Assembly (NCBI GenBank): GCA_937873435.1 | Contig: CALMWM010000223.1 | Span: forward strand, 1-6,994 | DNA: 6,994 bases | From: an uncultured Gallionellaceae bacterium | GTDB lineage: Bacteria; Pseudomonadota; Gammaproteobacteria; Burkholderiales; Sulfuricellaceae | Direction of reading: 5' to 3' | The notes under the pieces: model-generated | What the model was told of the DNA's origin: nothing | The model's input: only the letters and a program-made list of their open reading frames with translations | Databases searched by the model: none | Program-made: the position numbers and the translations under genes | Shown here: positions 1 through 6,612 of the stretch, piece after piece | Numbering within the stretch: the stretch's first letter is position 1 | Layout: each line of letters starts with the position of its first letter

Positions 1-2
1 AA

Positions 3-26
3 TCGCGGCCCACGCCGCTCCTACAC
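3..26. repeat. REP-like palindromic element
   Basis: The sequence reads TCGCGGC, a CCAC loop, then GCCGCTCCTACA. GCGGC (5-9) pairs with GCCGC (14-18), and the tail is CTCCTACA. This matches, from memory, the core of the Pseudomonas-type extragenic REP family (GCGGG...CCCGCTCCTACA), which is spread by RAYT-type Y1 transposases. It lies downstream of dnaJ, a usual extragenic position. Only one copy is visible, and the window edge may cut off a partner copy. The family assignment is by pattern recognition, not search. Confidence 0.5.
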
Positions 27-74
27 CTGTGTCGCAATATTACGAACTAGCCGGATAGGGGCGGGTTAAGTCGG

Positions 75-103
75 TTTTTCGTCCCGCATTATGGGACGAA
101 GAA
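75..103 (-). terminator. Stem-loop over the dnaJ stop codon
   Basis: TTCGTCCC (78-85) and GGGACGAA (93-100) form a perfect 8-bp stem around a 7-base loop. The loop contains most of the dnaJ TAA stop (89-91). TTT at 75-77 and GAA at 101-103 extend the pairing imperfectly. In the direction of dnaJ transcription the stem is followed by AAAACC, not a run of T, so it does not meet the classical Rho-independent rule. It could be a 3'-end stabiliser or part of a Rho-dependent end of the heat-shock operon. No other terminator is visible in the 88 bases after dnaJ. Confidence 0.4.
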
Positions 104-1228
104 CTCCCGTACCTTATCCATCCACGATTTGGCCTTGGGATTGTGGCGGGCGCCATCGGCCTGATTCAATTCTTCCAGCTGGCGCAACAGCTCCCTTTGC
201 TCCTCGGTGAGCTTCACCGGGGTTTCCACCACCACGTGGCACATCAGGTCGCCGTGAGTGGTGCTGCGCACGCCCTTGATGCCCTTGCCGCGCAGGCGGA
301 AGACCTTGCCGGTCTGGGTTTCTTCGGGAATCTTGATCTTGGCGTGCCCGTCCAGCGTCGGGATTTCGATTTCTCCGCCGAGCGCGGCGACCGTGAAGCT
401 GATCGGCATTTCGCAGTGCAGGTCGTTGTGGTCGCGCTGGAACACCGAGTGCGCCTTGATCTGGATCACCACATAAAGGTCGCCGGGTGGGCCGCCGTTG
501 ACCCCGGCTTCGCCTTCGCCGGAAAGGCGGATGCGGTCGCCTTCGTCCACCCCTGAAGGGATTTTCACCGCCAGCGTCTTGTGCTGCTTGATGCGTCCGG
601 CGCCGTGGCAATCCGGGCAAGGGGTCTGCACCACCTTGCCGCTGCCGTGGCAGTTGGGGCAAGTCTGCTGGATCGAGAAAAAGCCTTGCTGCATACGCAC
701 CTGGCCGTGTCCGGCGCAGGTCGGGCAGGTGGTCGGCTGGGTGCCGGGCTTGGCGCCGCTGCCGTGGCAGGTGTCGCAGGCGACCATCGCCGGGATGCGG
801 ATCTTGGTCTCGGTGCCGCGCGCGGCTTCTTCCAGGCTGATTTCCAGGTTATAGCGCAGGTCGGCGCCGCGATAGACGTTGGAACGTCCGCGCCCGCCAC
901 CACCGGCTCCGCCAAAAATATCGCCGAAGATGTCGCCGAAAGCGTCGGCGAATCCCTCGAATCCCTTGGCTCCGGCGCCGCCGCCGAAACCGCGCGCGTT
1001 AGGATCGACACCGGCATGGCCGTACTGGTCGTAGGCCGCGCGTTTTTGCGCATCGGAGAGGATTTCGTAGGCTTCCTTGGCTTCCTTGAAATGCTCCTCC
1101 GCATTCGGATTATCCGGGTTGCGGTCGGGATGGTGCTTCATCGCGAGCTTGCGGTAAGCCTTTTTGAGGTCGTCCTCTGAGGCGTCTTTGTTGACGCCGA
1201 GAATTTCGTAATAATCGCGTTTGGACAT
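89..1228 (-). CDS. dnaJ: Chaperone protein DnaJ (Hsp40)
   Basis: This is a full-length (379 aa) cytoplasmic type I J-protein. It binds unfolded clients and stimulates DnaK ATPase. The J domain covers residues 5-70, with the HPD motif at 33-35, which is essential for contacting DnaK. A Gly/Phe-rich linker spans about 80-115. Four zinc-binding CxxCxGxG repeats (CDTCHGSG, CPTCAGHG, CPNCHGSG, CPDCHGAG) lie at 151-158, 168-175, 190-197 and 204-211. The C-terminal substrate-binding domains follow. All key residues are intact. The ATG at 1228 gives the standard family N-terminus (MSKRDYYEILG), with an AAAGG ribosome binding site 6 bases upstream. It is third in the grpE-dnaK-dnaJ order, 98 bp after dnaK. 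No promoter of its own is visible, so it is probably cotranscribed from the dnaK and grpE promoters. A strong octamer-repeat hairpin ends at the base just before its ribosome binding site, which could lower DnaJ output relative to DnaK. Confidence 0.98.
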   Translation of the reverse strand: MSKRDYYEILGVNKDASEDDLKKAYRKLAMKHHPDRNPDNPNAEEHFKEAKEAYEILSDAQKRAAYDQYGHAGVDPNARGFGGGAGAKGFEGFADAFGDIFGDIFGGAGGGGRGRSNVYRGADLRYNLEISLEEAARGTETKIRIPAMVACDTCHGSGAKPGTQPTTCPTCAGHGQVRMQQGFFSIQQTCPNCHGSGKVVQTPCPDCHGAGRIKQHKTLAVKIPSGVDEGDRIRLSGEGEAGVNGGPPGDLYVVIQIKAHSVFQRDHNDLHCEMPISFTVAALGGEIEIPTLDGHAKIKIPEETQTGKVFRLRGKGIKGVRSTTHGDLMCHVVVETPVKLTEEQRELLRQLEELNQADGARHNPKAKSWMDKVREFFVP

Positions 1229-1234
1229 ATATCG

Positions 1235-1239
1235 CCTTT
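1235..1239 (-). promoter_or_regulatory. dnaJ ribosome binding site beside hairpin
   Basis: Read on the minus strand, the sequence is AAAGG, then CGATAT, then ATG. This short Shine-Dalgarno begins at the base directly after the 25-bp hairpin ends. A folded stem would therefore sit inside the footprint of an initiating ribosome. The effect on translation is inferred. Confidence 0.55.
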
Positions 1240-1317
1240 ACCGCAAAGGCGCAAAGACGCAAAGAACCCGCAAACCATCGCTTTGCAGAATGCTTTGCGC
1301 CTTCGCGCCTTTGCGGT
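1240..1317. repeat. Octamer-repeat palindrome, dnaK-dnaJ spacer
   Basis: The left arm (1240-1264) contains CGCAAAGG, CGCAAAGA, CGCAAAGA in tandem from 1242. The right arm (1293-1317) contains CTTTGCGC, CTTCGCGC, CTTTGCGG. The arms pair over 25 bp with two A/C mismatches (1253/1304 and 1257/1300). In the dnaK-dnaJ transcript these become U-G wobbles, so the RNA stem is uninterrupted. The 28-base loop contains another half-unit on each side (CGCAAACC at 1269, CTTTGC at 1281). The element fills 78 of the 98 spacer bases. It starts 9 bp past the dnaK stop and ends 11 bp before the dnaJ ATG. There is no obvious target-site duplication. Confidence 0.85.
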
Positions 1318-1326
1318 TAATTGATT

Positions 1327-3249
<1,923 letters not shown>

Positions 3250-3293
3250 AATCAAATCGTCCTTAACTTAAAAATTGTGAAGATTAAAAAATG

Positions 3294-3413
3294 CAGTGTT
3301 TAGTTTTGAGTTTTTAGTGTTTAGTTGTGGAATGCGCTTTGCGCCTGATCCAATACCGGCGCGCCTTGCGCGGCGACCTCAACTAAACACTCAACCCTAA
3401 ACACTCAAAACTG
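3294..3413. repeat. Heptamer-repeat palindrome in dnaK leader
   Basis: The left arm holds four heptamers at 3297-3324: TGTTTAG, TTTTGAG, TTTTTAG, TGTTTAG. The right arm holds four at 3383-3410: CTAAACA, CTCAACC, CTAAACA, CTCAAAA. Arms 3294-3327 and 3380-3413 pair in register over 34 positions with 7 mismatches. The inner 10 bp (TGTTTAGTTG with CAACTAAACA) are perfect. The 52-base interior contains two small GCGC-loop-GCGC hairpins (3334-3344 and 3361-3370). It lies between the predicted dnaK heat-shock promoter and the dnaK ribosome binding site, so it should be transcribed as part of the dnaK leader. One arm is T/G-rich and the other C/A-rich. Confidence 0.8.
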
Positions 3414-3428
3414 TTTTGTCTTTTACCA

Positions 3429-3456
3429 AAATGGGGATAGCCCGGGGAATTTCAAC
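3429..3456 (-). promoter_or_regulatory. Sigma-32-type promoter for dnaK
   Basis: On the minus strand GTTGAA (3456-3451) is followed by 14 bases and CCCCATTT (3436-3429). The RpoH consensus is CTTGAA, 13-15 bases, CCCCATNT, so only the first base of the -35 box differs and the -10 box matches fully. The -35 box overlaps the TGA stop of grpE (3454-3452). Predicted initiation is near 3421-3423, giving a dnaK leader of about 170 bases. The start site is inferred from the box positions. Confidence 0.75.
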
Positions 3457-4018
3457 CCTCTGCCGGCTTCGCCACCATCACCATCGCCGGGCGCAGGATG
3501 CGCTCGTTCAGCGCATAACCTTTTTGCATCACCGCGACCACCGTATTGGGGGGGGCGTCGCTCGGAACCATGCTGATGGCCTGGTGTTTGTAGGGGTCGA
3601 ACTTTTCGCCGGTGGGGTCGATTTCGACGAGATTGTATTTCTGGAAGGCGCTATTGAGTTGGCGCAATGTCAGTTCGACGCCGTCCCTGAGGGCTTCCAC
3701 GGTGGTGTTCTCGATTTTGAGGGCGGCTTCCAGGCTGTCCTTGACGGCCAGCAGTTCGTTGGAAAAGCCTTCCACGGCGAATTTCTGCGCATTGGCGATG
3801 TCGCTTTGCGCCCGTTTGCGGATGTTCTCCGCTTCGGCGCGAGCGCGCATCCAGGCATCGTGATGCTCCTGGGCGTCGAGCTCGGCTTTTTTGAGCAGTT
3901 CGGCCATGCTCGGCATGGTTTCTACTGCCGGCTCGGATTCGGTTGCGGGTGCCGGTTCGGCTGCGGACGAGCCGATGGCGATGTCAATCAGGTTGGGTTG
4001 TTCTTGCTCTTGCTGCAT
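3452..4018 (-). CDS. grpE: GrpE, nucleotide exchange factor for DnaK
   Basis: GrpE (188 aa) is the cytoplasmic dimer that releases ADP from DnaK and resets the chaperone cycle. The first 35 residues are a disordered Gln/Glu/Ala-rich tail (MQQEQEQ...). They are followed by the long coiled-coil dimerisation helix (about 35-95) with the family segment AWMRARAEAENIRKRAQ. The C-terminal beta domain has the signature VVAVMQKGYALNERILRPAMVMVAK near 160-184, split here only by description. Length is typical. The ATG at 4018 follows a strong GGAGG with short spacing (4 bases). A good sigma-32-type promoter lies 27-54 bases upstream, so this is the promoter-proximal gene of the heat-shock cluster. dnaK starts 202 bases further on. 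hrcA, often nearby in other bacteria, is not in this window; the upstream neighbour is an HD-GYP gene. Confidence 0.97.
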   Translation of the reverse strand: MQQEQEQPNLIDIAIGSSAAEPAPATESEPAVETMPSMAELLKKAELDAQEHHDAWMRARAEAENIRKRAQSDIANAQKFAVEGFSNELLAVKDSLEAALKIENTTVEALRDGVELTLRQLNSAFQKYNLVEIDPTGEKFDPYKHQAISMVPSDAPPNTVVAVMQKGYALNERILRPAMVMVAKPAEG

Positions 4019-4044
4019 AAGACCTCCATAAAACGATGAACGCT

Positions 4045-4072
4045 AAATGGAGACGATTTTCGGGATTTCAAG
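4045..4072 (-). promoter_or_regulatory. Sigma-32-type promoter for grpE
   Basis: On the minus strand CTTGAA (4072-4067) is a perfect RpoH -35 box. It is followed by 14 bases and CTCCATTT (4052-4045), one base away from CCCCATNT. The spacing is the same as in the dnaK promoter, and the bases just after both -35 boxes are alike (AAT, then CC-rich). Transcription should begin near 4037, about 20 bases before the GrpE ATG. No CIRCE element (TTAGCACTC-N9-GAGTGCTAA) is present, pointing to positive control by RpoH. Confidence 0.8.
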
Positions 4073-4085
4073 AGGGCAAAAGGCG

Positions 4086-4131
4086 GTAATGGATAATGGG
4101 CGATGGGGTGGCATCACTCATTACCCATTAC
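4086..4131. repeat. Heptamer-repeat palindrome, HD-GYP/grpE spacer
   Basis: The left arm contains TAATGGA, TAATGGG, CGATGGG (4087-4107). The right arm contains CTCATTA and CCCATTA (4117-4130), preceded by GGCATCA. Arms 4086-4105 and 4112-4131 pair over 20 bp with three imperfect positions, two of which are G-U pairs in minus-strand RNA. The loop is six bases. It begins 3 bp after the HD-GYP stop codon and ends 13 bp before the grpE -35 box. No T-run follows it, so it is not a classical terminator, although its position would suit insulating grpE from upstream transcription. Confidence 0.8.
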
Positions 4132-4134
4132 TGC

Positions 4135-5349
4135 TTACAGGTATTTCAAAGGATCGATATTCCATTTCGCCGGGTCTTCGTAGCCGGCGATTTTATCTCC
4201 GCCGCCATTTCCGACCGGCTTGGACAGGTCGATGTCATGCGGGGTGATAAAGCTCATGCGCTTGCTGTCGTAGATTACGTGGATCTTGGGCGTCAGCAGA
4301 TTCTTTTCGTGCTGTTCGAAAACGATGCCGAGCTTTTCGCTTTCCAGTTTGACCAAGGTGCCGACCGGGTAAATCCCTACCGAGCGCACGAAAGAATGCA
4401 CCAGCTTTTCGTTGAAGTGAAATTTGCTCCATTCCACCAGTTTGCGCAGCGCCACCGATGTTTCCATGCCTTTGTGGTAGCAGCGGTCGGCGGTGATGGC
4501 GTCGTAGACATCGACAATCGCCGCCATCTGGCCATACAGGGAAATGCCGTCGTGTTTCAGGCCGAGCGGGTAGCCGCTGCCGTCGAAGCGTTCGTGGTGC
4601 TGCGCCGCCACGTCAATGCCGATCCGGGTCATGCCGGGAGTGTTTTCCAGCAGGAGGCGGCTATGCACGACATGGCTTTTCATGATCTTGAATTCGTCGT
4701 CGGTGAGTTTGCCCGGCTTGTTGAGCACCGCATCCGGCACTTTCATTTTGCCGACATCGTGCAGCAGCGCGCCGACCCCGATTTCGCGGATGGTGTCGCG
4801 GTCCAGTTCCATGGCACGCGCAAACGAGACTAGCAGCGTGCAGACGCTGACGGAGTGCTGGAAAGTGTAGTCGTCCTTGCTGCGCAGGCGGGTGAGGCTC
4901 AACATCGCGTCCTTGTTGCGGAATATCGAGTTGGTCATTTGCTCGACCACCTGGGCTGCCTGTTCGGTTTCGATCTGCTTGCCCAGGCGAATGTCCTGCA
5001 TCATCCCGGTGATAATCCGGTTGGCATCGCTGTAAGCCTTTTTCGCCTTGACCATCTCCTCGGCGATGCTGTGAATATGTGCCGGCTCGGGTTTTTTCGT
5101 GGCGATCTCGACCAGCTTGGCATCGAGCTGTTTCTTGACTTCCTCCACCGTTTTCGCGTCGGCTACATCCAGGCCTTTGGCCGTGTCGATGTAGACTTCG
5201 TGCAGACCGGCAGCGGCAATGTTTTTGATCTGGTCCGGCGAAGCGATCTTGAACTGGTTGAGGGCAAAAGGGTGTTCCATCCAGCCGCAGTTGAGGTCGT
5301 GGATGTACATGCCAGGTTTGAGTTGCGCTACGTTGACGCTTTTGATCAT
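4135..5349 (-). CDS. DUF3391/HD-GYP cyclic-di-GMP phosphodiesterase
   Basis: This is a predicted soluble phosphodiesterase of 404 aa that degrades the second messenger cyclic di-GMP. The N-terminal DUF3391 region begins IKSVNVAQLKPGMYIHDL and includes the characteristic CGWMEHPF. A helical linker leads to the HD-GYP domain (about residues 140-310). Catalytic elements are intact: HDVGK at 197-201, downstream metal-ligand histidines in KSHVVHS, HHERFDGSGYP at 251-261, and the Asp of VDVYDAIT. No transmembrane segment or receiver domain is seen. The frame stays open to an ATG at 5385 (416 aa). I prefer the ATG at 5349 because MIKSVNVAQL is how family members usually begin. Neither start has a convincing ribosome binding site, so the start is uncertain. 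The gene lies 169 bases after the small Cys-rich gene and 116 bases before grpE. A functional link to the heat-shock genes is not shown. Confidence 0.9.
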   Translation of the reverse strand: MIKSVNVAQLKPGMYIHDLNCGWMEHPFALNQFKIASPDQIKNIAAAGLHEVYIDTAKGLDVADAKTVEEVKKQLDAKLVEIATKKPEPAHIHSIAEEMVKAKKAYSDANRIITGMMQDIRLGKQIETEQAAQVVEQMTNSIFRNKDAMLSLTRLRSKDDYTFQHSVSVCTLLVSFARAMELDRDTIREIGVGALLHDVGKMKVPDAVLNKPGKLTDDEFKIMKSHVVHSRLLLENTPGMTRIGIDVAAQHHERFDGSGYPLGLKHDGISLYGQMAAIVDVYDAITADRCYHKGMETSVALRKLVEWSKFHFNEKLVHSFVRSVGIYPVGTLVKLESEKLGIVFEQHEKNLLTPKIHVIYDSKRMSFITPHDIDLSKPVGNGGGDKIAGYEDPAKWNIDPLKYL

Positions 5350-5386
5350 GTCTCGGGAGTTGCAGAAAATAATCCGGTCAAGCATG

Positions 5387-5405
5387 TTAACTCAAAATAA
5401 GTTAA
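5387..5405. promoter_or_regulatory. Dyad TTAACT-N7-AGTTAA upstream of HD-GYP gene
   Basis: TTAACT (5387-5392) and AGTTAA (5400-5405) form a perfect 6-bp inverted repeat around a 7-base AT-rich centre. It lies 37-56 bases upstream of the preferred HD-GYP start, or just before the alternative one. The size and position fit a dimeric repressor or activator site, but no regulator is identified. A TTGACC just downstream on the minus strand could be a -35 box, but no well-spaced -10 box was found. Confidence 0.35.
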
Positions 5406-5476
5406 TGCTGACACTCACGCTTTCTCACCCCGCCAGCCGCAAAATGGTTCTGCGCACATGCTGATCAGGGGGCGGC

Positions 5477-5508
5477 AATCCCAGGATTCGCCGGAGAACT
5501 GGCCGGCG
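5477..5508. other. Two adjacent hairpins after the Cys-rich gene
   Basis: AATCC-CA-GGATT (5477-5488) is directly followed by CGCCGG, 8 bases, CCGGCG (5489-5508). Both lie 11 or more bases beyond the stop of the small Cys-rich gene. There is no T-run in either direction, so this is at best a 3'-end structure or a Rho-dependent terminator. The rest of the spacer, 5406-5476, shows nothing I recognise. Confidence 0.35.
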
Positions 5509-5518
5509 CAAGTTTGGT

Positions 5519-5758
5519 TTATGCTGCGATTTCCATCTCTTCAGCGAGATTGTGCCATAGCCGCCAGGCATCGCAGCTGACGGAGGGAAAAGTTAGGGTG
5601 CGTTTTAATTCTGTGCCATCCGGCATACGCTTGACGGAATTGCAAATGCCTTCGAGGTTTTTCAGGGAATACACGAAGCCGTCTTGCTCGACAACCCGTG
5701 TTCCCAGCCAGAAATCGCAGGTGCAGCAGTTTTTTTCGTTTTCTTTGGTGATATACAT
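5519..5758 (-). CDS. Small cysteine-rich protein, unknown function
   Basis: This is a 79-aa soluble protein with no signal peptide or membrane segment. Five cysteines are present: Cys11, Cys12 and Cys14 in NCCTCDFWLGTR, Cys39 in EGIC, and Cys62 in SCDAWRLW. Cys11/Cys14 as a CxxC pair plus Cys39 and Cys62 would make a four-cysteine site for zinc or an iron-sulphur cluster. This is an inference from spacing. The layout CxxCxxWxG, then GxC, then CxxWxxW looks like a family pattern I have a sense of seeing in short hypothetical proteins, but I cannot name it. The ATG at 5758 has a good AAAGGA ribosome binding site with 7-base spacing, which supports a real gene. It stands alone between the two-component genes and the HD-GYP gene, with 159 and 169 bases of spacer on either side. 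Its promoter region carries a CTAGGGG direct repeat. Confidence 0.8.
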   Translation of the reverse strand: MYITKENEKNCCTCDFWLGTRVVEQDGFVYSLKNLEGICNSVKRMPDGTELKRTLTFPSVSCDAWRLWHNLAEEMEIAA

Positions 5759-5765
5759 TCGATTT

Positions 5766-5782
5766 TCCTTTCCCCAGGGAAA
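5766..5782 (-). promoter_or_regulatory. Ribosome binding site partly in an inverted repeat
   Basis: The AAAGGA Shine-Dalgarno of the small Cys-rich gene occupies 5771-5766 on the minus strand. Its AAA overlaps one arm of the inverted repeat TTTCCC-CA-GGGAAA (5769-5782). In RNA this could form a 5-bp stem that hides part of the site. A second small GGGG/CCCC hairpin (5787-5798, loop CAGT) lies just upstream. The structure is short and its role is speculative. Confidence 0.3.
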
Positions 5783-5866
5783 ATGGGGGGCAGTCCCCGG
5801 TCACGGTATGGAGTAACTTTAGTGCAAGGAAAAGCGGAGAAAAATCAGGGAAGAGGAAAATGCGTT

Positions 5867-5895
5867 CTAGGGGATTCGATAGTTTTTCCTAGGGG
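5867..5895. promoter_or_regulatory. CTAGGGG direct repeats, possible operator
   Basis: CTAGGGG occurs at 5867-5873 and again at 5889-5895, a 22-bp period or about two helical turns. The preceding bases are also alike (TTC before TAGGGG). The pair lies between the response regulator stop and the Cys-rich gene, roughly 110-140 bases upstream of that gene's start. Tandem same-face sites suit a NarL-type regulator such as the neighbouring gene product, but that pairing is a guess. The rest of the 5759-5917 spacer is AG-rich with no clear sigma-70 promoter or terminator. Confidence 0.35.
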
Positions 5896-5917
5896 GTGAG
5901 AGTCCGAATAAAAAAGC

Positions 5918-6607
5918 TTAATCCGGCAGTTGTTGCGGTGGGGTGATGCCTTCAGCCCATTGGATGGCAAAGCGGACATAGTCGGTATTGCTCTTCAAAT
6001 TAAGTTTTTCCTTGGAGCGTGCCCGGTTGGCTTCTATGGTCTTGATGCTGCGGTGCAGCACTTCGGCAATTTTGGCGTTGCTTAAACCCAGGCCGGTAAG
6101 GCGAAGCACTTCGAGTTCGCGGTCGTTCAGGCTGCCGATGGGAGATGTGCTGGTGTGCGCATCCGGGGATAGCATACGTTGCAGCATCTTGGTGCGCATG
6201 GTTTCGCTCAGAAAAATTTCGCCGCGTAATACCTGCCGGATAGCCGTTAGAACCAGATCGAACGCTTCATTTTTCATGATGTATCCCTTGGCACCGGCGC
6301 GCAGCATCCGTTCGGCATGGAGGTTTTCATCATGCATCGACATGGCCAGCGCGGGGATATCCGGATAGCGGGATTTCATCGCGTGAACCAACTCGAATCC
6401 GGAAACCCCGTCCAGGGAAATGTCGACGATGACCAGGTCGGGAGGGGTTTTCTGAATATATTTCAGTCCTTCTTCAACGCTGGCGACGCCGCCGCATACC
6501 AACATATCCGGCTCACGGTTGACCAGTTCGGCGATACCCTCGCGCACCATGGTGTGGTCGTCGACGATCAGAATGGCGGCTTTTTTCATATTTTTTTCTG
6601 AAGGCAT
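5918..6607 (-). CDS. NarL/FixJ-family response regulator
   Basis: This 229-aa cytoplasmic transcription regulator is the likely partner of the kinase encoded just upstream. The receiver domain (about 9-125) has the acidic pair Asp16-Asp17, the phosphoacceptor Asp62 in VIVDIS, Ser90 in the switch position and Lys112 in GYIMK. The C-terminal LuxR-type helix-turn-helix (about 160-222) includes LNDRELEVLRLTGLGLSNAKIAEVL and SIKTIEANRARSKEKL (both parts of one domain). All canonical phosphorylation residues are present. The ATG at 6607 is 5 bases past the kinase stop, so translation is probably coupled. An ATG at 6589 (MKKAAILIVDDH) is a plausible alternative, and neither has a strong ribosome binding site. 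The signal and targets are unknown; this is a generic NarL/UhpA-like regulator and I assign no gene symbol. Confidence 0.93.
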   Translation of the reverse strand: MPSEKNMKKAAILIVDDHTMVREGIAELVNREPDMLVCGGVASVEEGLKYIQKTPPDLVIVDISLDGVSGFELVHAMKSRYPDIPALAMSMHDENLHAERMLRAGAKGYIMKNEAFDLVLTAIRQVLRGEIFLSETMRTKMLQRMLSPDAHTSTSPIGSLNDRELEVLRLTGLGLSNAKIAEVLHRSIKTIEANRARSKEKLNLKSNTDYVRFAIQWAEGITPPQQLPD

Positions 6608-6612
6608 GGAGT

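Noticed and set aside
75..103. Classical Rho-independent terminator after dnaJ
   Set aside because: The stem is good, but on the transcribed (minus) strand it is followed by AAAACC. The T-run lies on the wrong side, so only a weaker call is made.
143..1180. Several plus-strand open frames opposite dnaJ
   Set aside because: The translations are low-complexity reflections of DnaJ codons, with no ribosome binding sites or domains.
3250..3255. TTG start two codons upstream of the dnaK ATG
   Set aside because: It leaves only 4 bases from AAGGA and adds Met-Ile before the invariant MGKIIGIDLG start. The ATG at 3249 has better spacing.
3256..4134. CIRCE operator for HrcA
   Set aside because: No TTAGCACTC-N9-GAGTGCTAA or close variant was found in either heat-shock spacer.
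5541..5804. Alternative minus-strand 87-aa frame overlapping the Cys-rich gene
   Set aside because: It is out of frame with the well-supported gene and has an Arg/Lys-rich composition typical of a shadow. No ribosome binding site supports it.
5759..5917. Riboswitch or small RNA in the spacer before the Cys-rich gene
   Set aside because: Only short G/C-run hairpins and a direct repeat are visible. Nothing matches a riboswitch core that I can recognise.
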